Shown here: one piece after another, positions 50,816-62,202 of the stretch | Numbering within the stretch: the first letter of the stretch is position 1 | Layout: each line of letters starts with the position of its first letter | Assembly: GCF_015832195.1 (NCBI RefSeq) | Contig: NC_052017.1 | Span: 80,539,801 to 80,603,800 of the forward strand | From: Motacilla alba alba | Taxonomy: Eukaryota > Chordata > Aves > Passeriformes > Motacillidae | DNA: 64,000 nt | Direction of reading: 5' to 3' | Program-made: the position numbers and the translations under genes | Notes under the pieces: generated by a model | Told to the model about the DNA's origin: nothing | Database searches by the model: none | Seen by the model: the letters and a program-made list of their open reading frames with translations, nothing else

Positions 50816-53800
50816 CTCTCTATCTAAATTCTACTTGTACTGCTTGGTGATGTAGCAACACAGGAATTCAATATTAATGATTAGGGACAAGCAGACAGAC
50901 AGGAGCAACTAATGGATTGCTAATATATACCCTGGCTTAGTTTGAAGAGGTGTCTTGGGGCTAATATTAAAAAAAAAAGAAAACTTAAATTAGTCTATAT
51001 AGGAAAGTTGTATAAGGCAGCAGAATATATTACCATCCAAAGTAGAGGGGGAAAAGCAAATATTTTTATTATGTATTAATTTAAAAATATGTGAATCTTG
51101 GTTCAAATTTAATAGCCCTTATGTCTCAGGTTTGTAACTTTACATCATTTCATTCTAATTCTGATCTATGTAAGAGACCAGAGTTATTAATATTTCCTAT
51201 TATTTCTACTTCTCAAACTTTATGACTGGATTTCTCCAAGGCATTCTTCATTCCCACTCTTATCTTCCTCTTCATTTTGAATGTATCAGTTCAGGGAATT
51301 GGCTGAAAGATAGAAAAACAGACACATAAAAATTGTTTGACCGATGGTATTCATTGTAAAATATTTTTTTTTCCTGGAGGAGATATGAAGGTGAATCAGG
51401 AAATGGATGGCATTTTCAGATCACATGAATCAGTACCCAAGAATTCATCATTTTCACCAAATATTTAACTACTTTTAGGGACTTGAAGTTAGATGGATCT
51501 TATTTAGAATTCATATAATAACTTCTTTAACTGCCTTATCTGTCAGAGACTTTAATGGAAAGAAAGCAGCAATTACTAAAAGTCAGATCATAGATTTATA
51601 AATGTAAGTGCACATTTATTTATATACCCGTGTTGAAAATGTTATGCATTCATAAAAACAAACAATTTTGTTTATAAAGTGCCTTAATAATATAAATGCC
51701 ATGAGAAATACTACTTTCTCTTTTGATCACAAATGGTAAACATAAACTCAGTTCTCAAAAGACAAGTTTTAGACTCTCACCTAGCTTTTCCTAATTCATA
51801 GATATTATAGAGACCAGTCAACTTACCCTTTAAATACAGAACATAATTAAGACAGTAACTTAATGGAAAATAACAAAGTTTGTAATTATTGACATTTACT
51901 TCCCCATTATTTAAATGAAGAATTGCAACAGTGTCTTTTGCTAAGACAATTAAAACGATGCTTAGTCTGACCTTGCTCTGTGTCTCTGTGTCTCCTACTG
52001 GGCATAGACTACAGCCTTTCCTGGCCTGCTTTTCAACAGTGTATTTTCCTACCAGACCCATCTGAGGATGAGGATGGCAAACTTAAATCCTCTGGGTCAT
52101 CTGCTTTCCTGGGATGAAGATGTCATTCCTATTTTTACACTTAACAACATCACAAGTCCCTGGTATTTAAATATGGCAGACTGGTGATGATCCAGCCTTG
52201 CAAGATGATGTTGCTCAATGCAGGTGGGAATGCTAAGAGTTCGCTCAACTCGAATGCAGCAGGGCAAATACTTTCCTGAACCTCAGTGGGAAAGAAGAAA
52301 GAAACAGTAATGTCAAGCTGATGACTGGACATTTCAACAATCTTGTTTAAGTCAGGTAAATTCAAGACACCAGACTGCACAAACTCTCTGTTCTTAAGCA
52401 TTGATTCAGGAAAGGGTGCTTGTTTGTATGCACCATTCTTCTGCCTGGTCTGCTCTGGAAAGGCTCTGGTCACCAGTAGGGTTTCTCCTCAGTAATAAAT
52501 GAAGTGGTTAGAAAACACAAAAGTAGGCAATTAAATGTGAGACTTCAAAGTTTTCCTCTGTCTGTTTTTCATGAATAAACAAAAATGACTAATGTTTTCA
52601 ATGGTCTGGAAAAAGTAACATGCAGTGGTAATAAAGACTTTGAACTCTGTGATCATGAAGCAAGCAAAGTCCTTTTCCTATGATGGAAGTATAACTCAAG
52701 GTTCAGTTTTACAGAAGCTAACACCTTCTTATTTTTCTATTTTTTTTTCTTTTTAACCTGACTTAAACTTTCAATTTACTGTATCTGACTGTTTTTCTAA
52801 ATGGTGAAAGAGATGCTTACTATCCATGGTGCTTTTGATGGGTAATGTGAAGACAGGCCTTCCCTTACACTGTGACTTTCCCACCTAAACAGATGGAAAT
52901 CCACCCCCTTCCCTGCTTTCTAACACTCTTTATATCCTGCCACCACAGGAATGAGCTGAAATCTGGCTTCCCACCAAACTGGCCAAAAGCCTGACGGTGC
53001 TGTGCAGCCTTTCCTCTTCCAACTGCAGTATCTTCACTGCTTCCACATGCTGCCATCCCTTAATATTCTGAGTCTATTTTGTTGGAAGGAGAGATCAAAA
53101 ATTACTAACAGTGAGATACAGAACATCAGGAAAATGTGAGGCAGAAGAGAAAGATGAGCTCCATACTGGAAGAAAAGCTGGATGCAATGGACTTGGTCTT
53201 CTTTTTTTCCCTTCCTTAAATCAGATAGCAGAGCTTCTGCTGCTCTCTCCTTTGCCCTTAGCATAATATTCCTAGATTATATTAGAATATCCTTATTTAT
53301 TTTGCATATAGTAACACAATGAGGCTTAGCCTAGGATTGAGACACCACTGTGCAACTTGTGAAGAAACAAAAAACCCTCAGCGCCTACTTGCAAGGGTAC
53401 ATCTGGGGATTGCATCACCTAAAACTGCTGGGCTCACTCACTAAACTCATCTGGTTTAACTTTGACTTAGACATGGCACAGAGTTACATGTAATATTAAA
53501 AATGTTACAGGTTTTAGCCTTAATTTCAAACATGATTAATCTCACAGGCAGTTTCAGACATCTTTGCCCTTGAGGTTTTAAAATAAAATTAAATAAAATT
53601 AAGCATTGACATCATGACTATTCTTCCATGAAACTGGTACAGAACTATAAATGCATGACTTAAATGCTCTGTGGGTGATGCAGAGTCAATATGATTCCAG
53701 TGGAATTTTTCTTAGAATGTGCTGTATGTCATTAATGCGATGTAATATAAAGATATAAATGTGGGGAGTTTTGGGATTTTGTGGTTTTGTTTGTTTGTTT

Positions 53801-54877
53801 GTTTTACTTATATGCCTATTGTTTCATCGCCAAACTGCAGAGGAATTTTTAGAGGCTAAAATGTACATCACTCAGGGGGCTAGAATTTTGGTAGTTTTTT
53901 TTTTATGGCAGTTGGTTTTGCATACACAGTGCTTACTTTTCACAGATAAAGTAGGGATTTTTTTTTTTTTTACACAGCAGTTGGAAAAAACAAATATATC
54001 TCGTCTTTAAAAAGAAAGTCTCAATGTATTGTAATAGGTGGAGGTACATAAGAAGTGTAGGACTTGTTGATCTGAAGATGTCTTAATAACACTCCAAAGA
54101 AGTTAACAGTGTAGGTATGTGAATCATCTTATATCTGAACTTTGATGACAATTTTTAGATGTAAAATGAATTCTTTTATTTTCTGTACAAGTATTTTCTG
54201 GATCAGAAGGAAATCACATTAAAAAGTGACCCCAGGCATTACATTAATAACAGTAGTGGCTTCTAAAACACTATTGTTATTAATAAGGAAACATCCTTGA
54301 GTGTCAGGGTTACATGACAATAAAAAAAAAAAAGTTTGGCTTTTAGTATTTGGGTTGGGTTTTTTTAATATCAAAAAATAATCAGAAAGAATTTTCCAAA
54401 TTCCAGGACTTCATTTTAATGATAATTTCAAACTTCTGTTAATGTTTTTACTTGAACAAGTTTCTTTTATATCCTAGCCAAAGTAAAATTGAGCTCGAAG
54501 TTTAAGGCAATTTGGATTTGGAACATTTGGCTTGCTGATAAGTTTTGATGCTAGTTGTTTTAATTAGCTAATTTTTATAAGATTACTCTAGCATGGATGA
54601 ATTCCACGGTTTTGTTCGTTTTAATAAACTCTTACTGCTTTCAGTCTTCTAAATTGCTTGGTCTTGCTGCAAACAACAAAAGTCAGTTTCTACTGCAGTT
54701 TGTAGTAGAAATGCGCAAATGCTGTCATAAAAGGAAAAAAAAAACCACAACTCTGAAGGAATTAATTACAAGGCACACATGAACAGAAATAACCTCCTAG
54801 TTTAATACAGGTGAGCTGACAAAACACAAAGGCATGCGCCGAAAACCCGGTGAGCGCGAAAATGCGAACGCACGTAC

Positions 54878-54931
54878 CTGGGGGAGATGCCTACGCGCCC
54901 CCGCTGCAGCCCCGCAGTGCCACGTCTCACT
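54878..54931 (-). other. Predicted non-coding first exon of a minus-strand transcript
   Basis: From a predicted start near 54931 the minus strand runs about 54 nt to TCTCCCCCAG|GTACGTGCG, a strong 5' splice site with GT at 54877-54876. The exon has no ATG, so any protein would start in a later exon. None was found to the left within this window, so the product may be a long noncoding RNA or a gene whose next exon lies beyond the left edge. The start site is placed only from TATA spacing. Confidence 0.45.
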
Positions 54932-54953
54932 GGCCCACACACGCCCCGGGACC

Positions 54954-54971
54954 TTTATAGGGGACTCTCCC
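54954..54971 (-). promoter_or_regulatory. Minus-strand TATA box next to an NF-kB-type site
   Basis: On the minus strand GGGAGAGTCCCC is followed directly by TATAAAGG. The plus-strand 54961-54970 GGGACTCTCC fits the kB consensus GGGRNWYYCC at every position. The TATA element is TATAAA at 54959-54954. About 28 nt downstream, CCAGTG near 54931 could serve as the initiator. TATA boxes inside CpG islands are a minority class and are often linked to inducible genes. Factor binding is an inference. Confidence 0.6.
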
Positions 54972-55017
54972 AAGGCCTGGAAATGAACTTTTGGGGCTGA
55001 CACGTCGATCGTGCCAT

Positions 55018-55055
55018 GGGGGGGGGGGAGGGAGGGGACTGGAGGGGGCGGAGAG
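55018..55055 (+). repeat. G-quadruplex-prone G-rich tract
   Basis: Eleven G, then GGG, GGGG, GGGGG and further G runs separated by one to four bases. It meets the usual four-run quadruplex pattern several times over. It lies between the two divergent promoters. Confidence 0.8.
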
Positions 55056-55754
55056 GGACTCGCCGGAGGCTCTTACGTGGCGGCAGAAATGTCAGCACCG
55101 CACTGCCCCTCGCAGCGGGGCTGCTGTTGCTCGCCGGACCCCGGAGGCCCGGGGCTGGGACACTGGGGTTGGCTGGCAGGCTGTGGCATGGCGTGAGAGG
55201 GGTGCGGAGAGCCGGCCGGCGCGCCACTTGGGAGCTCCGGGGGCGCTCCCGTGCCCCTTCCGTCCCGGGGCAATCGCTGGCGCCCAGCCCTCCTTTGCCT
55301 CCTCTATCTGCTGCTCCCCGGTTTTGGTACATTGCCCCGACACCGGAGCCCCGAGCAGCGGCCGGGAGCCCCTGCGGACCCGGCACTGGCGGCGCTGCCC
55401 ATGTACCATCGCCTCCCCTCCCTCTTGCTGTCGCTCGCTGCAGCTCGCTAGGATTTGTTGTGCTTAGTTGTACTGGCGCTGAGGCGCCCCTGCTCAGATC
55501 TGATGGAAAAGGAGCAGCCTCAGGTCATGTTTTTGTGAGCTGCGGTGATTAAGGAATAAAAGGAAATAAAAATAAAAAACCCAAACCCCAAGGACAAATA
55601 TCTCAACCAGTTGCAACTTCTCAGCTGGCCCGGAGGGGGGAGCGCGGGGGAGGGCAGGGAGTAATGCGAGATCGCCCCAGCCCGGGGCAGCGCTGGCAGC
55701 GGGACGAGCCGAGCCGCGCACCGCATCGCCGGGGCCGGGGCCGGGCGGCCGTGG

Positions 55755-55880
55755 CTGCTCCGCCCCCGCGGCGGGGCGCTGGGTCCGGCCGCCGGGCGAG
55801 GCGCGCAGCTGCCGCGCCGCAAACTTGGTGGGAGCGAGCGGAGCGCGGGCGGCTCGGCGGGGCTGCGACCATGGCGGCGT
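55755..55880 (+). promoter_or_regulatory. Plus-strand core promoter (GC box, YY1-like site, TATA-less)
   Basis: A GC box on the complementary strand (CCGCCCC, 55760-55766) lies in a GC-rich stretch without a TATA box. A YY1-like motif ACCATGGCGGC occurs at 55868-55878, close to where transcription should begin. YY1 sites just downstream of the start are typical of TATA-less CpG-island promoters. Transcription most likely starts between about 55790 and 55865, but the sequence does not fix the base. Confidence 0.65.
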
Positions 55881-55882
55881 GA
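55871..55882 (+). other. Minimal upstream ORF (three codons plus stop)
   Basis: ATG-GCG-GCG-TGA lies in the predicted 5' UTR. The start has C at -3 and G at +4, so initiation should be moderate. Very short uORFs usually reduce or condition translation of the main ORF. The same bases form the YY1-like site, so the ATG may exist only because of the DNA motif. Confidence 0.5.
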
Positions 55883-55915
55883 GGCGGGGAGCGGGCATCA
55901 GCGCGGCGGCGGAGC

Positions 55916-55939
55916 CCCCGCCCGCCCGCCCGCCCGCGG
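55916..55939 (+). repeat. CCCG short tandem repeat in the 5' UTR
   Basis: Four to five CCCG-type units within the predicted first exon, just upstream of the splice donor. Repeats of this type are prone to length change. Confidence 0.85.
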
Positions 55940-58900
55940 CGAGCAGCCCACGGCGCCTCCAGGTAACCCCTGCCAGCCCCTCTCCCCTCGTCGCCGCAGC
56001 GGCGCTTTGGGAGCGCCGCGGGCATTGCGCGTTGCCGGGCACCCTGTCCGTGACCGGGGCCGCTTCCCGGTCCTTCACCGGCTGCGCCCCGTGTCCGCCG
56101 GGCGCCCCGAGGGGCTCGGAGGCCGGGCGGGTTGGGGTCCGGGCGGGAGCGGCGCAGGGTGCCGGCAGGGGGAGCCGGCAGCGAGGCGGAGCGCCGCTGC
56201 CGCTGGGCTCCGGTGCCGGGAAGCGCTGCCGGCGCTCGGAGCCCGTCTCGGGCATTGCCCGGCCCCACCCCCGAAAGTCCACCGAGCCTTTCAGAACGGG
56301 CGGGCGTTCTCCCCGTAGACGGTGCTGTTCGCTCGGGACCAGGAAAAACAGACGGACAGGGAGCCGCATCTCCAGAGGGGCCGGAACCCGGACCGCGGGT
56401 GCTCCGCGCAGCGGGACCCCCGCGCCGCTCTTGCCCTCTTGGTCGCGCCCGCGGGAGCGCGTTCTCGCCCAGGAAGAGTGAGGTGCGTTGCTGTCGCTGA
56501 GCCCCGGCTGCGGAGAGGCAGCCGCTGGCTCGGGAACGTATCGGAGGGTTTTGCCACACTTCAGCAAGTGAAGTTTGCTCAGGCTCATCTTCTGGTGAGA
56601 GAAGAAGTGGCGTGAAAGGCACCGTCAGTAGACTGAGGAACGTGGGTCTTCAGTGGGATGTTCGTGTAGTACGATTTGAAACCCCGATGTGCTTTTATTC
56701 TCGCTGTTTTATTTAACTGCACTGTCTTCGGTCTGTGGCGTGACTGTATTTTGGCACTTTCTGAATTGGGGAGTTAGAGTTTACCATTCCGCAACGATGC
56801 AGATGGAAACGCCTCAGTCAATTGTATACATATATCGTTTTGTGAGGATTGCTTACCAGATAGATGACAACTGTTAGGGTTTGTTGTATCATTCCAGATG
56901 CTGAGTCTGCACTGTAGATTGACACAACAATAATCTGCCCGGGATTGTTCCTGGGGGGCAGCTGGAGTAGGGGGAGCTGTCAGTGCATCTGCTCCTTCAG
57001 CAAACCAGACTCTTTGCAGGAAAGGTCTGAGCATACAAGAACAGGCAGCCTTGTGAAGATGGTTAGAATTTGCAAGATTATAGCTGTGAAAAACATCCTA
57101 AAACTAAGACGTGGTGTTAAAGTTATAGTGATAGCATGTTTTGCGAGCCCTAAGGTAGTGCATCTGAAGGTCTTCCCTTCTGAAAGCTGACTAACCACTC
57201 TTGGTTTGAATTTTGGTGTAAAAGCCTGATGTGATGCTAGCCAAGCTAGAGTGATGTAGGGTAGATTTTTTTATCATAGTGGAAATTGCACTCAAATCTT
57301 ATTTCCAGGAGTTTGAGCATCTCCTGGTTGTTATATGAGGCTGACTCAGTTCAGTAAAGTTTGACTTAAAATTGTTGAACTTGCTGATGTCATACATGTA
57401 ACACATAGTCAATCAAAAGTGTATTGCTGCCTTGGAAGGCTGAGGTATGGCCTTGGCTACTTTGCTTAGTGGAGTGAAAGATCTTGGTAAATTTCTGGAT
57501 TTTGTGCTGTGTTCCCACCTTCCTCTCCAGCAGGTACCAATAATATAACTTTATTACATTTACTAATGAATTCATCTCATTTTCTCATTATAATGCTGAA
57601 CAGCTGTGAGGAGTCCTGCTGAGAGCTAAGGTTTTGCTCTGCAGTGTGGCAGTTTACTTCTCTGTTTGAGAGGTTCTTTTGAACTAAGTAGTGTAAACAC
57701 TGGCTTCTGAGTTGTACTGCTCATTCCTTGGGATGTTGTTAGAGATTTGTTTTGGTTGACAAAGCTGAAGGCATTAATATCTGAAATGTCTAATTTCTTT
57801 TAATCTGTAACTAGTACTGTTTTCATAAAGTACTTACAGGTAGTGGGAGTGCCTGTGCACTTTGTAATGATCCATAAACATGGTTGTAGCAGGTTTGTTG
57901 TACTCACTTCCTGCTGGGCAGAGAGAGTGGTAACTGTATTGCTGCTGTTTTCAGAAAAAAGAGTTGTGTGGTGGTTTGCTTTTCACTTTCTTTTCCCCCA
58001 GCTACTGAGTGAAACCACGTGGATTCTGACTTCTGTTGATATAGTCTTGTACAAATACAGGATTTTCAATGAATGAAGTTCATTACTTTTCAGGGAGTAG
58101 CTGTACACTACAGTCTGTGAACTGCAAAAATACAACATAATTCTCCGGCAAATTTTGGCTCTTGTCTTAGAGGTTGCATGCAGGAATTCAGCCAAGGGAG
58201 CAGCTGAGCTCCTGGGGTGAGCAGGAGCAGAGAGACCCATTTCTGCCCTCTGGTCTGCAACAGCTTTATCAGCAGTGTTGGCTGGGTCTGATTTCTGTGC
58301 TGTGGGACACGTAAGTGGATTGCTGATACTGCTATCAGTTGATAGTAGGTGTGTGCTACCAGTACTATCTGTTGATAGTGGGGAGGAGGGTGTGTGAAAT
58401 TTGATACTGTGTTACTTCATGTAAAGCAGTACCTAGGAATTAGTTAGTATGTTGTGATGATGAACTTCTGAATAGCAGTGAAATATGATTTAGCTTTAGA
58501 TTTAACATCTGGTTGACAAAATTTTGGTATGCTCTTGATATTTGGTAATGTATGTTCTGAAGTTACTATGGCTCCTGAGATGAATTGCTATTGCTATGGC
58601 CATAATTATAGGAAGCAGCATGAGGAGCTTCTCCTTCTCTGTAACATCATTTTATGGAAATGTTTAATGGGAATTCTTGTTAATGCAGAGTTCTCCAAAT
58701 TATTGTTAATCAGTCTGTTTCTCTTTATTACCATCCTTTTATCCTCTCTGGCATGTCCATGCATTCCGATTTGTAAACAGTGTTAAGTTACAGACTGTTT
58801 GTCCTCTCCCAATGTGTTTTACAAAGCTGTAGCTGCTTCCAAAGAATTAGTTATTGGGGTTTTTTTCTTTTTTATTTTGTTCTGATTTGTCAAACACGAT

Positions 58901-58970
58901 AAATATTTTTCAAACTGACCTTTTGAGGTATGTTTGCCAGCTATTGGCGGTAGGCTGGATTTAATTCCAG

Positions 58971-59075
58971 GCTGCAGCGTTGCAGCTGTGACCCGTGAAA
59001 GGCAGGTGGCACTCTGCTATCTGCAGTTTCTTACAGACACCTGGGGAATGCCACGGCCCAAGCTGTGCACTTCAG
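58971..59075 (+). other. Candidate alternative exon
   Basis: The left border is TTAATTCCAG|GCTGC and the right border is CACTTCAG|GTATGG. The 105-bp interior contains four CpGs (GCAGCGTTG, ACCCGTG, CCACGG) in an otherwise CpG-poor intron. An ATG at 59048 with an open frame to the donor gives MPRPKLCTS. The polypyrimidine tract is weak, so this is a weak candidate and could be a repeat fragment or chance. Confidence 0.25.
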
Positions 59076-60746
59076 GTATGGTTTGCTGTTAAATCTGTTG
59101 TTGCTAAAATGGCAAATTATTTAAAAAAAAAAAGGAAAAAGGTTGGGTCTTTTATATTCGTTTTCTTTATAAATATGTCCTATGATTTATTTTGGAAATT
59201 TGCCAGTTTGCATCTAACACATTTGCTTAACATTTGTTGGGAAGGTAGCAAATGTAAACCAAGTTAATGATCTCCAAAGTGCAGTCTAATTAGTGTCCTC
59301 TTGATTTTTTGCTGGCATGTATATTCCAAAGTATGAAGCACTCGAATCTTTTGTCATTTGGTGGATTTGTTCACGCGTCTATTCTCAAATTTGTGTTTTC
59401 CCATGGATATTTTGATGCAGTCCTATTGCATCTGCTGTGTAGTATCAACTCTATATCTATACATAAATATATTAATAAAATTAATCTCTTTTTGGGGAGA
59501 TTGATTTTGGAAGAAATTTCCTGGTGTCCCAGTATATATTAGAAAGGCAACTCACAGAAAAGCTATTGTTTGTCAATGATAGTAGCGGAAGACTGGAGTT
59601 AATACGTAGTCTGCACTGAGGCCTTTGCAATGAAACTCTTGACTTGAACTCAACTGTTGAAACTTATCTTTTCAAATATTATCATTTCTTTGCCAACAGT
59701 TTGAATGACTTGTTCAGAAAGCTTAAATGCTGTGTGGCATGTTAGCTGTGCTATCGTTTCCAGACTTATCTTCAATTAGCTTATCTGTTATGAAGTTTCT
59801 TGCATGATAGCTATATAATACAGCTTTTCAATTCTTTTCCATTTTTTCTTATTAAAATCAGGATATATCCTTCAGCTGTAGTATACCTTAGAATTGTTGG
59901 ATCTTAATTTCTGACAGAACTTGTCAATCTTTTCATGGTTACCAATCTCAGTAGTGGAGATTAGTTTCATTTAGAGGATGTTGATTGAGCAACTCTGAAT
60001 CTTTGGCATATAATATTCTGGTTTTTTAATCCCTTGCTAGATGAATAACAACATGCATCCATTTTTCAGTATTTGTTAAGCTTAGGAGAAGGTCAGAGAA
60101 ATTATAACTTTGAAAATATTGAAATGTAGCCTTCTGCTTTCCTTTCTCTCTGTAATACTGGGATATGTTCTTAGGCATTACTAAATATATGTGATGAACA
60201 ACTTAAAGCACATGTGATGACCGCAGGATTGGCTTATAAATGTGAATTGGGTGGGCTGAAGAAATGGGTTGTACTGTGAATTGTGTTGATTTTCCCACTT
60301 CTTTCCCCACTTCTCTCCAAATTTCAAAATTGAGCTGCTGTCTTTTGTGCTTCTCTGAATTGCTAGTCTAGCTGGAAACCCAGAATGCTATTGAAATGTG
60401 CATTCTTGTTAGACTTAAGTTTAAGTGGGAATCAGGAATTCTTAATGTAAAGTTAACTATAAGGCCTCTGTAGCTAGAGAGAGAATGTTTCAATAATTTG
60501 GGGTCCTGTTATTCTGACCCACAGTAATCTTATTGCTGAATCAGTCATTTCTGCTACTGGTGAACTCTACAGACAAAGGCATATAAGAATAAGTATTTGT
60601 TTGTAGTTTAAAAGTTATTAGGCAGTTCCTCACTGTGTTTTCTTCAGCATACAGTCTTCAGAAATTCTTGTTGTCTTTTTTTTTCACTGTTTGTACATTT
60701 TTTTTTACCGTGTCATTTTAGTGACCTGCTTTCACTGGAAACCCAC

Positions 60747-60770
60747 AAACATTTGCATTGGCAAATGTTT
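60747..60770. repeat. Perfect 10-bp inverted repeat with 4-nt loop
   Basis: AAACATTTGC and GCAAATGTTT flank ATTG. The left arm and loop contain ATTTGCAT, the octamer motif bound by POU factors. Confidence 0.85.
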
Positions 60771-62045
60771 TGAAGGGCTCCCTGGGAGCATGGCTGAAAT
60801 TACCTTCTTGTGGGAGAAAATGTGTGGGATGAAACAATTTCTGTTGACCTTGTCTGATAGTGAAATCACCAAGTACTTGAGGAAAAACTCCTGGCCAGGC
60901 CAATTATAGGAATATAGGTTATGTGTATTGCTTTGTCTCTCTCAAAGTCTGGCAGAGTTTTAAGGTTTTTTTACTGAGTTGTAGTCAAAGCTGAAGACTT
61001 GAAAGAAATTATCCACAGTCGTTGGGCTGTTACATTATTTAACATGAGTTCAGTTGCTGATGGTCTCTTCTCTCGATGGTCTTGCTTGCTTTCTCATTCT
61101 GAACTTGCAATAGCGATATATGGTTGTTTTCTTAGTTTTTGTCATATAAACTGTGTGTGTGTAGTCCAAATTTTAGCTCCTTCTCATGCTCCAGTGCATG
61201 CTTTTCCTTGTTGCTTTTTAAACCTAGGCAATGATACTGAAATATCTAGGAGATAGTATGTACAAAAAATCCTTACTAGTGTCAGATGTCACATTACCCA
61301 GTGCTGCAAAACGGGACTCCTGGCTTAGCCAAAAAGATGGGCTTTGGATAGTTTTCTGATAGTATTTTTCAAGGTGTATCAGCCTGGGGCAGCCAAGAGC
61401 CTGATGACTCTGGTGATCCTCATCAGTAGGTCTGATGCGAAAGGTGCTAAAGATGATGTTGATACTGTTGCTGTTGTCTGCTGTACTCATTTCCTGACCC
61501 TGTAAATCCTTGTCCTGGCTCTAACTTGATAAGATACTTCAGAAAAACCCAACCAAGCAGAGAACCCCCCTTAATTCCTGTTCACTGTTGACAACTTCTC
61601 TTTGTGACCTGAGCACCATGGTATGCCGTGATTCCTGAAGGCAGGCAGATATAGATGGAGGATGCTGTGGCATCAGAGAGTCAGAGAGTGCTGTTGTAGT
61701 TTTTTGTCTTCCTTGGAAATTCTGGGACTGTGTCAGACCATTGCCTACTGAGTGCCAGCATAGCTATTTGTGTGGAACCACAATGTAAACAGTATTAGGG
61801 AACTGATCCTCTTAATGTTTCGCCTTTGAGGTACCCATGGCCAGCAATCCCAATAAGACCCCACAGGCTCTGGTTTCAGTGTAACTGCAGGTGTGCAGTC
61901 ACTGTTGTCAGGTGAGGAAGAAGAGGATTGTGTGTGCAGAATAAAATTCTGATTGGTCCGTCAAATAACAATGAAATGTGGAGGATTTTGCCTTGGTGTT
62001 TTAGAGTGTATCCAGACAGCTTTTTTTAATGTCAGCTTTTAACAG

Positions 62046-62202
62046 GCAGCAAGCTCTCTTGTGGAGGCTGCAAATGGACTGACGCGCAGCTGTATGCCTG
62101 TCTTCACCAACAGTCTAAACTCGCCTCCTGAGGAGTGAAGTACCTGAGCAGCAACGCCTCATTGCACTGTCCTTGAGTGTGTCAGAAATGGGGAAATTCA
62201 GG
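62046..62202 (+). other. Candidate 5' UTR or first coding exon
   Basis: A pyrimidine-rich acceptor (CTTTTTTTAATGTCAGCTTTTAACAG in outline, AG at 62044-62045) precedes a 157-bp segment with five CpGs in a CpG-poor setting. It ends at ATTCAGG|GTAATA. It contains a 14-codon upstream ORF starting at 62094 (MPVFTNSLNSPPEE). Near its 3' end is an ATG in excellent context (GAAATGG, 62188-62190) that stays open through the donor as MGKFR. An ATG a few codons before the end of exon 2 or 3 is a common vertebrate layout. The donor is only moderate because +5 is T. I cannot name the gene from five residues. Confidence 0.38.

Larger units (their letters stand above)
49120..54820. other. Gene-free region upstream of the CpG island
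   Basis: AT-rich, with TA/CA microsatellites at 49256-49298 and 50750-50815. Minus-strand open stretches at 51777-52061 (94 codons) and 52150-52473 (107 codons) have a mixed, protein-like composition, but they lie in different frames and I see no domain or convincing splice sites. They could be chance, an old pseudogene, or part of a minus-strand noncoding transcript from the promoter at about 54.93 kb. Confidence 0.5.
55830..55962 (+). other. Predicted non-coding first exon of a plus-strand gene
   Basis: The segment ends at CGGCGCCTCCAG|GTAACCCC, a good donor with GT at 55963-55964. The only ATG in this exon (55871) opens ATG-GCG-GCG-TGA, so the exon carries a minimal upstream ORF and no main coding start. 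The last 45 bases contain a CCCG-type repeat (55916-55939). The exon start is approximate. The downstream exons that would identify the gene are outside the window or not recognised. I do not recognise this 5' UTR. Confidence 0.6.
54820..56560. promoter_or_regulatory. CpG island, divergent promoter region
   Basis: An abrupt shift from AT-rich, CpG-depleted DNA to about 1.7 kb of GC-rich, CpG-dense DNA. CpGs continue from about 54.84 kb to about 56.55 kb and are densest between 55.62 and 56.5 kb. It includes a G-rich tract, GC boxes, CGCC/CCCG repeats, and separate minus- and plus-strand promoter signals described below. Such islands in birds mark promoters of broadly expressed or developmental genes. 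Long open stretches in several frames here (up to 364 codons on the minus strand) come from high GC and a shortage of stop codons, not from conserved protein. Confidence 0.93.

Noticed and set aside
55016..55552. Plus-strand 178-codon and 158-codon open stretches upstream of the predicted first exon
   Set aside because: Low-complexity GC-rich composition in two frames at once, with no domain or motif. One starts directly in the poly-G tract. A genuine short protein cannot be excluded without expression data.
55494..56622. Minus-strand open stretches of 364 and 333 codons across the CpG island
   Set aside because: The translations are rich in Ala, Arg, Pro and Gly without domains, overlap each other in different frames, and are matched by plus-strand open frames over the same bases. 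High GC and few stop codons explain them.
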